Source of the DNA: Chrysaora quinquecirrha
Taxonomy: Eukaryota > Cnidaria > Scyphozoa > Semaeostomeae > Pelagiidae
DNA: 64,000 nt
Reading direction: 5' to 3'
NCBI GenBank assembly: GCA_014526335.1
Contig: JACTAT010000223.1
Coordinates: forward strand, 882,083 to 946,082
In this document: positions 45,301 to 57,730 of the stretch, piece by piece
How positions within the stretch are numbered: the stretch's first letter is position 1
How the letters are laid out: the number at the start of each line of letters is the position of its first letter
Program-made: the position numbers and the translations under genes
Notes under the pieces: generated by a model
Seen by the model: only the letters and a program-made list of their open reading frames with translations
Databases searched by the model: none
Told to the model about the DNA's origin: nothing

Positions 45301-46630
45301 ATTTATTATTATTATTATTAAATTCTTTAAAGTTGGTTTTAAAAATAGCTCTGGTTTAAGAGCTAATGAAGACCAACTATTTAACAAAAAAAAGAGAAAC
45401 TAAATTACATTTCATAAATACTTAGCTAAAAGATACCCTATTTCAACACCTATTTACAAATTTTGCAACAGCAGCTCTCTCCATTCCATTTTTATGTTTG
45501 AAGAATTCAAACATTATGCAGGGGTTTTCGGCAAACCGGAAGAAATAGACCTAGATAGATAGATAGAGAGATAGATACCTAGGAATCAGGAATGTGGTAA
45601 CAAAAGATAGGAATTTCTATTCTCTGTGCACACAATCTAAACAATGATTGAGTTAATTAATTATTTTAATTGCAACTCAAATTCAAATGCATACAATAAA
45701 AACAATCGAAGAGGTTGTTCCGAGTTTTCGAAATTTGGCATGAGTTTGAACAACAAACTCGTTAGGAAACCATTAGCCAGCATGCGCTAAAATCTGGAAC
45801 AGAAAAGCTGGGAACTCGTGGAATGAGTAGGAACAAACGGAACTGAATGGAACCATTGTAACATGCTGAAACAAAGTGGGAATAACTTGGAATCGGGGGG
45901 ACAAATGGGACGAAGTAGAAATAGGTGGGAATAAATGAAAACGAGAGGTGACAAGATGGAAGAAACAGGGAATCACTGAAGAAGATGAAGGAACAACTCA
46001 GAGAAAAGGAAATTACCGTAAACAAGCGAGAACAAATTGAAACTAAATGGGGATCAATGACGATTGCGGGGGAAAGCAGGAACAAAGCCTGAAACAGCTA
46101 GAATCACAGGGAACAATTGTGGAGATTAATCCACACTGAAAGCTGCAAGCCAATAGGCTTATCTCAGGCTGATCTGCGCTGATCTCATTCTTCAAACATG
46201 GCTAATGGGTACTAAAAAAGTGTCCTGCATCTAATAACACATCTGATTTAATAAACATTAAAGTCCTGCCAATTAAAGGAAATTTTTTGGATTCTAATAT
46301 TCTGATTTTTGGCTTCTGTATGGTATCATTATGACATATATGTAGTTCGAGAATGGTACCCATGTATTACATTATGTATCTGCCATTTGGCGTTTTCCAC
46401 AGTGGTGGGCTAATGATTTTATGGGTAAAATTATTTAGCAAATATTTCAAGGTGGATTCATGGTTGAATACAGCTGACTTCTGGTGTTGAAAAGGTCAAT
46501 GACGTTGGGGTTTGACTTCCAGCTATGGTAGTCTCACAGCAAGGATCAAGGTCTTGATAAGTTATCTTTACTGAGACCCTATAGTGATTATAGTACTTAA
46601 TAATGATTATAGTACTCTCCCAGTCCCAGT
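45290..46630. other. No recognised genes; ATT microsatellite and purine-rich tract
   Basis: TTATTATTATT at 45297-45322 and a GATA-type run at about 45552-45580. From about 45790 to 46120 the + strand is strongly purine-biased, with GGAA or GGGAA recurring every 9-12 bp; the open frames it causes on the - strand (Phe/Ser/Pro-rich) are composition artefacts. Confidence 0.5.
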
Positions 46631-46632
46631 AA

Positions 46633-47190
46633 TTATGCCCAGTTCCTCTCACCTTTAGGTTTCAATTTAAAACTGGACTGACATCCTGACACAATACAGT
46701 TATTTGCAATTTCACTTTCACTATATTTTCCAATGTTTGCTATGACTGATTGGATAGGAAGATTTTCTGAGGTTTCTGTTTCCTGGCTAGAAGAACTTTT
46801 GTGAAACAGATGGGATATACCTGGTGAAGAAAGAATGACATTTCCAGGCTTGGTTGACAAAGGAGTTGACGCTTCCACTTTTTGAGGAAAGTGCCTCTTG
46901 AGAGGCTCATAGGAGAGAGAGAGAATCTCCGAGGCAGGATTACTTTCAGTATTAGCATTTGAACACGTGTCATTGCAACTAGGATTTTCACTGTGAGAGC
47001 TCTGAATATCAACACAGTTTTCTTCATTGTCTTGTTGTCTAATAATTTCAGGATGTTTAGTTTCAAGATGTTTTAACATTCTCATTGCTTGCCAGGTCTT
47101 GTTCTTGCTGCATAAAACTGAAAGTAATCCTGCACCCGGACGCTCGCCATGCTGTGAGAGGTAGGCCCAAAAAACCAAAAACAAAGCCTA
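46633..47190 (-). pseudogene. BED-zinc-finger-like N-terminal fragment (hAT-type)
   Basis: One frame has VLCSKNKTWQAMRMLKHLETKHPE, the C-terminal half of a BED-type finger (H...H end), then a Ser/Thr-rich linker (SNPASEILSLSYEPLKR). BED fingers bind DNA in hAT transposases. The finger's cysteine half lies at or beyond about 47180 and looks displaced. No transposase core follows, so it is only a fragment. Confidence 0.5.
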
Positions 47191-47575
47191 AGCTAAGAGG
47201 CGTCGAACCACTTGGACAGACGGTTAGGCCTATTGACTTCACAGGCACTCTACAGCTCTCGAGGCTTGGCGATCATTTTTAGCTGTGTGCTGTTTCCCCG
47301 CTGCCAAAGTCGAACGCTCTCTATCTACCAATGACCACTGAAAACAAACACCAATAAAAATGAACCATCCAAACACTACACTCAATACGGTAACCAACCA
47401 TTAGCCTAAAAAGAACGTCTGAGGCCTACTCTCACTCTATGCCGAGGAAGCTTCGATGGAAGAGCACAATCTTTCTGCGAAAGTTTGTTCACATGCGCGA
47501 TGCGCAAATATGACTTCTGCATTCTGATTGGTGAAGACAAGCAATTAACCTATTGTTCTAAACAATAATGTTACG
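47191..47575. other. Spacer without recognised features
   Basis: Nothing I can support between the BED-like fragment and the LINE 3' end. Confidence 0.4.
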
Positions 47576-47580
47576 ACAAG

Positions 47581-50500
47581 TTACGAGCTCATCTCCCCAA
47601 CAAGTACCTTTAATTTTATGCTTGTTTTGAAGGAACAGACGGAGGTGGCAATTTTGGTATCATTTGGTAGGGAATTCCATAAGATGCTGCCACAAAAAGA
47701 TATACTATCGTTGCCATATGCAGTTGTTTTCGTTTGGGGCAACATCAACAGATTCTTAGGTCTTAAATTATAATTAATGTCCTTCTTGTGGAACATATCC
47801 CACAAAAATGAAGGATTTTGTTTTGTTAAGCTGCTATAAACCTCGAGCATTAACTTTGATGAATAGTGCACTCCTTTCTTTTTTGTAACAACTCATCAAA
47901 CGAGGATGTAAAATCGTTGAAAAGAATTTGAAGTGCTCTCTTATGAGTACGATTTAAATCGTTATTGGCAACTTTTCCACAAAACATCCATAGGGACAGT
48001 AATTAAACTGAGAGATTACGAATGAGTTGTAAAGTAAAAGAGATTGTTTCTTATCCAAATAATTTGAGACTCTAGAGAAAGCACTGATCTTGTTATTTGC
48101 TTTTTGACATAATTTTGCCACATGCTGGTCGTAATTTCAGTCTCTAGTCTAAAGTAATCCCCAATAACTTTACACTATTGACAACATCAATGGATACATT
48201 CCCAATATCAAGGACTATACTATCATTTGTCTTCAAACCGAGTAGCATATCGAATAGCAATTTTTGATGGATTTGCAACCATTTGATTTATTTTGAACCA
48301 AGAAATTGCTTGCGACATATCTTGTTCAAGGTTTGAAGCAACATTTTCAAAAGTGTCTTCACAAGAAAAAATGGTATTATCATCAGCAAAGTTGCACACC
48401 TCCGAATGTTCGACAATGTAGATAAAATCGTTGAGAAAAATATTAAACAGTAATGGCCCTAGCACAGAACCTTGAGGGACACCAGCTTTTGTTTATAACC
48501 ATTCACTGTATGTTGAGCCGATCTTTACTCTCTGTTGTCTATCTGAGAGATAATTTGCTATTAATCTGAGGCCCTGCAGGCCAAAACCATACGCATTTAA
48601 TTTGGCAATGAGTAGGTCGTGTGGTATACAGCCGAATGCCTTTGATAAATCCATCAGAATCATACCTGCAACGCCTCTCTTATCTAATGTTTTACGAATA
48701 ATTTCAATGAGGCGAATAAGTGCATGTTGTGCACTATGTCCTTTTCTATAAGCACAAAGGAGATTAGATATCCTAGTGGTCATAAAGGAATTGATATGTT
48801 GAGCTATCCAGCACTCGAATACTTTGGACATGGCTGTTGCTACACTTATTGGTCTATAATTAAATTTACAGGTGGAATCAAAACTCTTATACAACGCTGA
48901 TACGTCCACGTCCTTAAGTGGGTTGGGGAACTCACCAGTGAATAGCATCGTATTGAAATATTTAGTTATTTCGATGTGACATAAACCTGATATTAGTTTG
49001 AGGATATCAATTGAAATGCACCCACTAGTTTTCTTCCAATTGTCTAGGTTACTTATTTCATTCCAGACATCATTAGGGCAAACAGGATTAAACTCAAACG
49101 TCTTGTTATTACAATAATGTTATTTTTAATCAACTTTACACCGGGATGGTTGTCGTATTTTTTGATGGCCTTTAAAACAGGGTCCTGCAGTGGGACATAC
49201 GAGGGAAGATTTACAGGAACCTCAATGGGCAGTGTGTCAGTGATACTGTGTGTCAAACATTCTGCTACCTGTTTGTTTGTCACAGACGAGTCTAGAACCA
49301 TTTTCAACAAGAATAATCTTATCTTGACTATTTGATGATTTGCTGGAAAGTAGCGGCTTAAAAGTTTTCCAGAAACGTTTATCACTACCAAAAGCTGCGG
49401 GATCTAAACTTTGATAAAATCTCTTCTTAGCAGCTCTATTAAGTTTAACAATTTTATTCCTTTGCCTCCTATATTTAAGAGTGTCTTCCTCCTTTTGCGT
49501 TTTATTGGTGATATTTTTTAACCGGGATCTATACATGATTTCTTTTCTCATCTCTTTTGAGACATGTGGTTTATTATTGCCTATAACAGTTGCCTTCTTA
49601 TATGGTGTGTGTTTGTCTAATGCTTTTTCAACTAGCCCTTCAAATTCATTATAATTCACAGGAATCTTTGAACAAAAAGCACTTGAGAGGTCTGCTAGGA
49701 AATCTGTCTCAGAAAATTTTTTGTAGTCTCTATATTTTATAATCTTTGGTGGTAGCTTAGTATAAGTTGTATTTAGTCTAGTATAAATCATGTGATGGAA
49801 GTCACTGAATCACGTCTCGAATGTTTGGCTCCCAAAAAAGCTGTGTTTACTATTAGTTAACATAAGATAAATACATTTGCCTTGTGGACTTTTGAAACAT
49901 GTAGGTGATCTAATCATACTAAATAATGAATATTGCTGTAATAATGACTTCATTGCAGGTCACCAAATATCAACATGTTTCCTATAGACTTTGTGTGAAA
50001 GTCTATTATCCGTTCAAGGTTGCATATAAAATACTTATCATCCTGAGAAGGAGGTCTATATGCTCGGAGTAATAAACCATTTTGTTTTCTTTAAATTCAG
50101 CTCAATTGGTAGTACTTGGATATCACGTGGAATATCTATTCCTGTTAATAATCTGCTAGGTATTTGGTCATTGATATAAACTAATAACAACCCTGAGTTA
50201 TTCGATACATCTTACCTATAAGGCTGTTTAAATGCGGGTATTTTAAACTGGTGATTTTCAAATGTCCCATCTAATTTAGTCTCAGCAATGACTAAGACAT
50301 CAACGTGTTTCTCGATAATACTAGTAAAGTTCTCAAATTTATTTCGTATCAAATTTATGTTCAAGTAACTGATAACAACGTTTTGGGGGTATTTCATTCG
50401 CAATTCTTTGATTTGATCACCAAAAAATTGTTCTTCCTGTTCATACCCAGCCTCAGGATTATGGGCTGGATATGAAATATTTGGGCAATATGTATTACTG

Positions 50501-50730
50501 CACTCAGAATCGTCCCCAGCAGTGACATCATTTATCATAAAGTTTGGAGGAGAGGAGTTGTTGCTTCAGTCGTTGCGATTAATTACTTGTAAAAGATTTT
50601 TTGCAAAGGCAGCATTGCCTCTAAGATTTAAATGCAGACTTTTTTGTCCTAAACAAGAATTATCTACGTTAGAATTATTAAAAAAGTCTACCTTCTGCTC
50701 AACACAAACCGCTTTTATTTGAGCCGGTGT
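47581..50730 (-). pseudogene. LINE (CR1-like) ORF2, full-length order but broken
   Basis: From the right: an ORF start region with KSLHLNLRGNAAFAKNLLQ (about 50640), an in-frame TGA near 50566, then endonuclease NVVISYLNINLIRNKFENF and LVIAETKLDGTF (50538-50212). A linker follows: NNKPHVSKEMRKEIMYRSRL (about 49570) and DKRFWKTFKPLLSSKSSN (49370). RT follows with FNYRPISVATAMSKVFE, AYRKGHSAQHAL, MILMDLSKAFGCIPHDLLIAKL (the usual DLSKAFDC catalytic Asp reads Gly), LGPLLFNIFLNDF and VCNFADDNT (48948-48223). The C-terminal tail is RPKNLLMLPQTKTTAYG and ILWNSLPNDTK (47871-47581). Frame breaks near 50200, 49250, 48490 and 48200. Confidence 0.85.
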
Positions 50731-50739
50731 GGCGCGGAG

Positions 50740-51560
50740 CGAAGTAAAATAGAGAAATGAGTAAAATATAGAAATAGATATGACGTAAAATACAGAAATC
50801 CTATATACTGCTGCAGAAATGCTAAAAATCGATTTTAAACATTTTATTGCAACACAAATACATTTGAAAGTCAATACCAATCAAGTTTCTGCGATTTATT
50901 GCTTCTCATCTTCATATTACTCATTTGTTTTTTTTTCAGGCTCAACATTTCAGCTAGGCCAACCGGCCAAACCAGATGAAACTTTGAAACGAGGCAGCGA
51001 AAAAGAAAAGTCCACGCAGAAAGCGCGCTGAGACACGAAAGGCGGTTGAAAACAAAGAATGAGGAACAAATTTGTGCTGACGTAATATTATGTGAAAAAC
51101 GTTTGGACGTATACTAGAGTAACTGTTATTAGAGTTTTCAGAAATCTGTGTGACGAATGATTTAAATCGAGTTGATGAATTTTGACAAAGTTAGATTGAA
51201 GCCCATCTCTTCATCATTTTACTTCTGACGTCATAGTTGATAGAAAACATATTGGCGTAAAATAGAGAAATTGTAACTTTTACTTTTCTAACCTCATTTA
51301 ATCAATTGAAGAAATCCAGAAGATCAAATAGAATAGGAAACAAAGGTGAATTGAAGCAAATCTCTTTGTATTTTTTTGCTTCTGACGTCATGGTTTGGAA
51401 AAACACACAGGCATGAAATAGAGAAATTTTAACTTTACTTTTCTAACCTCATTTAATCAATTGAATAAATGCAGAAGATCAAATAGAATAGGAAACAAAG
51501 GTGAATTTAAGTCAATCTTTTTATATATTTTTTATCTATCAATGACGCCATTTTTTCCTG
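50740..51560. repeat. About 160-bp tandem repeats carrying CRE sites
   Basis: Three copies of a unit containing AAATAGAGAAATTTTAAC, TTTTCTAACCTCATTTAATC and GAATAGGAAACAAAGGTGAA, ending near 51225, 51382 and 51542, each followed by TGACGTCA (51226-51233, 51383-51390) or TGACGCCA (51543-51550). Half-sites TGACGTAA occur at about 50780 and 51078. The block lies directly upstream of the 52-kb gene relic. Confidence 0.75.
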
Positions 51561-51799
51561 CCTCTTTTCCATGTTCCAAGAGCATGGTAGTCTTTCACTC
51601 ATTCATTTCGTGTCTGCAGTACCTTCAAACTCATCTGGACGTACTGCTGGATAAAGAACGGAACGTTTGCTGTTTAATATTTGCGCATTGTTGAACATCC
51701 AAGCGGGAAATAAATAAAGTAGTAAGGTGTAGCTTCTTGTAATAAACAAACACCACGATTTAATCTTGTGCGAGGTTGTGCATTCACCTCGCCACGTGC

Positions 51800-52174
51800 G
51801 CTTGGAGAAGACACTGCAAAGATTTATCTTGGCAGCATCAATTTAAAGCATGGTAAGACAGCTTATTTTAAATTTTAAATTCATTGTCCTGGATAATACA
51901 GCCTAGATAAAATCCAAAATCTAATACTTCGAAATCTTATGCACGTGGGACTTTAAAATTCCCATGCTACAACCGGGTATGTCGCAATCCTCTGTGAATG
52001 ACATTGTCTAGATGTAAAGAAACCCATAAACTGTCAACACATAGCAATTAAAGTTAATTCGGTCATAGTTTTGCAACGATCATTTTCATGTTGACGTCTT
52101 TGACCCAGGAAAACTAATCATATCATAGAAAGAAAATGAAAACTGATGATGTAGACAATGTTAAGGAGAATACA
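51800..52174 (+). promoter_or_regulatory. Presumed 5' leader and first splice sites of the 52-kb gene
   Basis: A donor-like site GTAAGA follows at 51853, and an acceptor TATCATAG ends at 52128, giving a candidate untranslated first exon before the coding exon at 52129-52174 (ATG 52136-52138). No TATA box is certain. Confidence 0.35.
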
Positions 52175-52330
52175 GTAAGTAGTTAGTCATTCGTGCAGTG
52201 AAATAGTTATGGCGACGTGCACTGCACTAACTACTAGCTCAATTGTCGCTCGTTTTTTATCTTGTAGAATGAAGAAATCGCAAGAAAGAAAATGAAAGCT
52301 GATGATGTAGACAATGTTAATGAGAATACA
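52129..52330 (+). repeat. Tandem exon duplication
   Basis: Exon 52129-52174 (MKTDDVDNVKENT) and exon 52268-52330 (NEEIARKKMKADDVDNVNEN then T) are near copies, each followed by GTAAGTAG and a similar intron start. The copied unit is about 138 bp. Both are phase 0 and read into the exon starting at 52509. Confidence 0.65.
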
Positions 52331-52508
52331 GTAAGTAGAAGTAATAAGTCATTGGTATAGTGGAATAGTTATCGCGACGTCTATCATATTTTGAATATTT
52401 TCTTAGGTTGATTTCTGGATTTCTTATTTTCTTAGGTTGTTGTTTAGATGCTTGTATATTTGCTTGTGAATGTCAATAGAATTATTCTTATCGGTAATCT
52501 TTCTATAG

Positions 52509-53957
52509 GCTACAGCTACAGTGGTTACAGATAATGAAGACGGAGTTGATGATAATGTGCAGCATGTAATGTCGAGTGGTAACTTGCAGTTACCAAGAAT
52601 AGATTACCCTTCTGAGATACAACAGTACTGCATTGCAACTGAAAATCTAACCATGGAACGCAACTTCCCTGTTACAATTCCATGTGATCCTATTCTGTTA
52701 GAAGCTAAAGACTACCTACAGCGTAGTTAAGTCGACGGTAATCAGTTGTGTGTTCGAATTGGAGATAGTTTCTTCGATTTGAAGGGGATCAATCATTGTT
52801 TAAAATTGCATCAGCTCATGAAAAGACGAGAAGATATTGCTGCGAAACGTACATGGTTCATTCGCGTTTCACGTAATTTACAGCAACCTGAGGGCACCCC
52901 GAGCCTTGATAAAACTGCAGCTATTAATCTTCTCAAGGCAATCCACGAAGATTCAAAAACAGGAAGACAATGCCACTTGGAAGCATTAATTGGAAATAGG
53001 TGGATAAACGGTGCTATCATTGTTAGCATGATCTCCATTCTAAATTGTCAATCAAAGGACACATTTGCATTCAATTTCAATGTGAGGGAAAGCCTAGAAA
53101 AAATACCATCCGCAGCTTACAGAGCTTTCAAGAGGAAATGGTCTACTAGCTTGCCAAAAAGGCTTGTTTTCTCCATTCATATAAGCATGTTTGGGGAGAA
53201 GACCTACATTGGAAATGTGACCGTCAAAGGCATACGCTATGCAGCTAATCATTTTGCATCTGGTGTATACGACTTTGAATCGAATACATTGTTTTATGGC
53301 GATTCTCTTGGTTTTCCAATGCATGAAGGTTTAGAAAACGCATTTGGATGTCTCTTGGGACTGATACTGAATGGAACCAAGGCAAGTGAGTGCCTATTTG
53401 AATCAGTTCACAACAATCCAAATAATCACCTGAATCCAAGTAATCATGGTTGCAACGAACTTTTTTGGCCCTTTTTCCCCCTGCAAAGTGATGGATCCAT
53501 TTGCGGCATCTCAACAATGATAGTCTTATGCATGGCATCTCTAGATTTTGCATCCTTCCTTTCCATGCGGCAGTCGGTAAGTCAACATTTGTGTCAATTT
53601 ATGTATCTGAAAGGCATTTCTGCATTTAAAGACTTTCTGAGGCTGGTCACAGCCAAATGGCTAATATCTGGGTTTGTCGACCTCTCGGATATACAAATAA
53701 ACTGATCCAAAGAATCATCTGCTACAGACACCTCCAAATTCCAAGGCATGGAGTTTGATAAAGCTGAAGAGGTAGCTTGAGAGGTGGAAAACAAAGATTC
53801 TACAGCAGCAACAGCTTCGGATGAAAACACCTTTGCGTTTAGAGACGCTAGCCATATGAAGGGGAACTAAGGCTACTAGAGGTTTATAAGGACATGCACA
53901 GATGCTGTTGTAAAATGCAATGAGAAGAGAAAACATTTCCACTGTCGTCTATGCCCT
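52509..53957 (+). pseudogene. KDZ/HMGXB3-like transposon protein, ULP1-type protease part
   Basis: The exon begins after CTATAG (GCT at 52509). One frame runs with an isolated TAA (52728-52730) through IGDSFFDLKGINHCLKLHQL, then a C48/ULP1-like cysteine protease: NHFASGVYDFESNTLFYGDS (His and Asp), and FFPLQSDGSICGISTMIV (Gln and catalytic Cys), 53240-53540. ULP1-type enzymes cleave SUMO-like conjugates; many eukaryotic transposons carry one. Two further in-frame TGAs (53703, 53778) end the readable part. All active-site residues appear to be kept. Confidence 0.75.
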
Positions 53958-56350
53958 TTGTCAAAGGTGGAATTCTTCGAATTGAAAATAGAATGTCACA
54001 TTGAAAGCTCCCATCTCAACGCAAAGAGGGTTGTTAGACACAACAACATCATTATAACACCGTGCAAACTAGAGCATGCGGATAAAGCATTCAAGAAGAG
54101 TTCTGTTTCGCATTATCATTGCCCCAAATGTGGAAATGCCATACAACAAAAAGAACCATTTGAGAAACGTCTGCGTGGTCACGAAGTTAGAGAACGTAAC
54201 CCAACCGATGTTCGACAACCTGCCAAAAAGATCAAGGGCAAATCATCTGAGTCTAGAAAGGACATGTCGGAACCAGATAATAACAAGGAAGCAGAGTTGC
54301 TAGTCAGAAGACAAAATCCAAAAGAGCGAGTTCAGTGTGCAATTTGTAAGATGCTCATTAGTGCAAAGAATATGAAACACCTATGTAGGCAAAGCACGAA
54401 ATTCAAATGAATCATACAGCGGTCTGTTTTGATGGAGCAAGAGGCATTTATATGGTCAAGAGATCTCATCATGGTGGCGTTGGCTTTCCAATACATGTGC
54501 AGAAAATAGTTACATCGTCGAATGACAACGTTATTGACTGTGAAGTAGCAAGCTGCAAAACTCAACTGGAAATGGCAGAGCGGTCGGGAATGAGAGGACG
54601 TGAGTGCTCTCATCTATTGTTGGTAAACGAAGCGCATTATCCAACCAAGGTCCAGTTGAATGAATTTGCAACCGTAGATAGCTGTTGCAGACAGAACGAG
54701 TTGGCTTGTCAGCAGAATGCACCAGCAGTTGTTGAGTGGGAAGATGGAAACTGTTCAGGATGAAATAGCTCTAAAAATGATTAAATACATGAGAGAACAT
54801 AAACGCATCCCTTTTCCACCTCTGGAATGGCATCGGGCAATCGATGTGCAAGAGCTTCCTCGCTGTTTCAAAACCAACAGAATTACAATGCCATGAGTGC
54901 AAAGGGAAACTAGCAGGACCTTTCCGCATCACACAGAAGGCAAAAATCCTGACAATGACCGAAATGTTGAAAGGAGTGGAAACTTTTTTCAAAGTGTGCA
55001 ATAAATGCAACAATTACTACAGGTATCAAGAATTCGAGGACGGAGTGCATAACTTCGATGACAGCCTCCTTATCGGTATAGATGTATGCATATTTCGATG
55101 GTCAGCAGCTAAGAACCACACTGCCGTTGGTATCATATGCAGCATATTGTCAGATATATGGGATTTCAAGGTCCATGAGGCAAAAGTCTTAAATGCTTAT
55201 GCTCATTTTGAAGTGTTAAGTGACCGGACATATCGCTTCATCTGCGTCCAATGTGGCCATCATCAGACTATACTAAAAGCAGATTTAAACCGCAAGGTTA
55301 CATTCAGACGTGCAACCTTATCAGAGGAAGACCTTTCTGATGAAAAAGATGAAAACGCAGATTTAGTTGACTGCGATCTATTCTGAGAAGAAACAGCAAT
55401 TAGCATAATGAGCAAGGGATTTCTTGGCAGGAAATATGAGCACCTGCGTTTAAAGCCAGATTTATCATTTTGGGCTCCGTTCATTGGCCATAACTCTAGG
55501 AAGAATGACTTGATTGTCAATAGCGAACATCGCAAAGTACATAGGGAGACCAATCAACCAGAGGTTGATTGTCTAAATCTTTCGGCCGAGCGACTACTTG
55601 AAGAGCTTATCGAAAGCAAGACACCGGACGTAAAGAAGCTTGCCAGAAAAGCTAATGTAAGCACCAAAGGGTCCAAATTGGACATAATAAACAGAATCAG
55701 GAACGGCTTGTTTCGGGATAGTTCAAAATTCAATAAAATTTTGCTGCAAAGATTTGGCCGTTCAGGCGGCTGGTTAACAGTGGCGTGCAAACATGGTGTG
55801 ATCTATTCGATCAAGTTTCTGTTGAGGGCTGAGAGCCCAAGAGATTACATTGACGTGCTGCGGAGTCTCAAACATCGACCAAATGTGTTTATAATAACAC
55901 GGCACATATGGTTGCTGCACATGGCAATCGTTACATGGATGGATTCTTTTCGCCCCACGAAGGCCGGGTTGCAGCTGCAACAGCAAGCAATATAGAGCAA
56001 GCAACGGAAGGTAATCTGAAAGTATCATTTCCTTGGCTTGAAAATAATGAGCAAGAAATCCAAGAGAATCATCCTGTCTCAGGCAGTAATGTCACGCTGG
56101 CCCTGTTTGATAGATTCCATGAGACAAATACGGCCAGCAATGTCAAAGTTCTCAGGCGTATTGGTTGCGTCAAAGAGTTGTAGGGCAAGGTCAACAGTGA
56201 AGTGGCAGAGCAGCTGCATGGTTCCTTTAATAGAAACAAACACTTCCTCAACCAAGTGTCTCCAGACAATCATATCTTCTTGTTCAGATCAATTATAGAC
56301 TTGAAAAACGAGGATAGCAATCAAAAATTTTTGCTAAAGGCAGCTACTGA
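53958..56350 (+). pseudogene. KDZ/HMGXB3-like transposon protein, cysteine clusters and RNase-H-like core
   Basis: Order: HYHCPKCGNAIQQKEPF and CAICKMLISAKNMKHLC (54110-54390); HTAVCFDGARGIYMVKRSHH, GVGFPIHVQKI (54410-54520); CHECKGKLAGPFRI and CNKCNNYYRYQEFEDGVHNF (54890-55050). HFEVLSDRTYRFICVQCGHH lies at about 55205-55265, and after a lone TGA (55384) come PDLSFWAPFIGHNSRKND, LLQRFGRSGGWLTVACKHG, YSIKFLLRAESPRDYID (55740-55860) and FFSPHEGRVAAAT (55940). This matches the layout of vertebrate HMGXB3-type proteins and their transposon relatives with CxC clusters. Frame changes at about 54408, 54765, 54870, 55900 and 56180. Exact superfamily uncertain. Confidence 0.75.
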
Positions 56351-56356
56351 AAAAAC

Positions 56357-57730
56357 TTGCCTGTAAACTGTGATGTTATCGGTAGGGCAGTATTCGAAAA
56401 CAACCAAACATCGGCAGAGCCAATTGATATGCAGGTTGAAGCTCAAGATTCCTTTTATGAAAAGGATTTGTCTGATAGCAGCATTGATAATGACGCTGAC
56501 ACCATCTCTCTTCCTGCTGTTAATTCACCTGAGGCAAGGCTGCGAGAGTATAAATCAAATCTAGCAAGCGGAGTAGTTGACAGTGCCGGTGAGAAAGAGC
56601 CAGAATGCTATTGGAGTGACACCAATGAATCAAATATTCTCGACAGTGACAGGGAGGTATCAAACGATGTTGAAATGGGTGGTTCATTTGCTGATCATTC
56701 TTCAACGTCTTTCAACATGTTTCTTTCAGAATCCTCATCTGAGAGCGAAAGTATTTGTGACACTCAAGTCCATCCAGAAAGATTCTGGGTGGAGAATCTG
56801 TCTCTAACAAACATCGATAAAATTTCCCTTGCCTCTCGATCTGCAGTGACAGAAGGGATATGCGAAGCTTCCATGAGAATTATAGGCAAGACAACGTCAG
56901 AGTTTGGAGGCTTGCGTCCAATTTCGTCTTTGAAGAACTGCGTAGAAAACTCCAAAACATTCATACAGATAATTCCCTTATCCCAGAAAATGTCAACTGA
57001 AAAGTCCTGGGGAACATTGTCCAATGTAATGTCAGAAGATGGTCATGTCATACTGTATGACTCAACAACTCACCTGAAATATTTGCCAGCAGAAAGGAAA
57101 GTAAGCTACGATGTTTCTCTTGATGGATTTGCCTTCGATCTCAGTTGCCATCCTGTCAATAACCTGACCATCAACGTTGCAAGAGTTGACACTGTTAAAA
57201 AGAATTCACAGTCAGTCGTGGCAGCAATATTTCATGCAGTGTGTCTCAGCAGGAAAATGAACCCCTCCTGCATCCCTTTTGACTATCAGGAACTGAGGAG
57301 AGAGCTGATATACGCACTGGAGAAGGAGTCATTCGACAGCGTAATCTTCCAGAGCACATCTCGAGTGAAGCCAAGAACATTGCTCAGCTGGGATATAGAA
57401 TTATACTGCCATTGTAGGAAACCATTTATTTCAGAGCCCCTCACCGAATGCACTGCTTGCAAAGGATGGTTTCATGAGCGTTGTGAAACCGGAGACATGA
57501 AAGACTCTTGGTGGAAATGCAAAGAATGCAAAGTCAAAACTATCATACAAATATCGCCGATTCAGCAGGCCGCAACGGAGACCAAGAAGAAGAGAAAAAG
57601 TCATGTCTCAAAGAGGGATCTTTGTCAGAAGAAGAGGAAAACGATGCAAGATAACAAAGTATCTTTCAAAAGATACCTTGCATCCATCTCTAAGCATGCT
57701 GACTCAAGTTCAGATAGTGAATCAAATTAG
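56357..57730 (+). CDS. C-terminal part of the same protein with a PHD finger
   Basis: An open frame of 457 codons: an acidic Ser-rich region (residues 20-140), a mixed domain with LRPISSLKNCVENSKTFIQI and FDLSCHPVNNLTINVARVD, then a C4HC3 PHD finger at residues about 372-420 (YCHCRKPFISEPLTECTACK, GWFHERCETGD, WWKCKEC) and a basic, Ser-rich tail. PHD fingers read histone H3 tails; here it could steer insertion or be a passenger. It is joined to the upstream pieces by context; whether it is a separate gene is not certain. Confidence 0.7.
   Translation: MPVNCDVIGRAVFENNQTSAEPIDMQVEAQDSFYEKDLSDSSIDNDADTISLPAVNSPEARLREYKSNLASGVVDSAGEKEPECYWSDTNESNILDSDREVSNDVEMGGSFADHSSTSFNMFLSESSSESESICDTQVHPERFWVENLSLTNIDKISLASRSAVTEGICEASMRIIGKTTSEFGGLRPISSLKNCVENSKTFIQIIPLSQKMSTEKSWGTLSNVMSEDGHVILYDSTTHLKYLPAERKVSYDVSLDGFAFDLSCHPVNNLTINVARVDTVKKNSQSVVAAIFHAVCLSRKMNPSCIPFDYQELRRELIYALEKESFDSVIFQSTSRVKPRTLLSWDIELYCHCRKPFISEPLTECTACKGWFHERCETGDMKDSWWKCKECKVKTIIQISPIQQAATETKKKRKSHVSKRDLCQKKRKTMQDNKVSFKRYLASISKHADSSSDSESN

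Noticed and set aside
45762..46085. 107-codon Phe/Ser-rich open frame on the - strand
   Set aside because: It is caused by the purine-rich tract; no domain or related neighbour.
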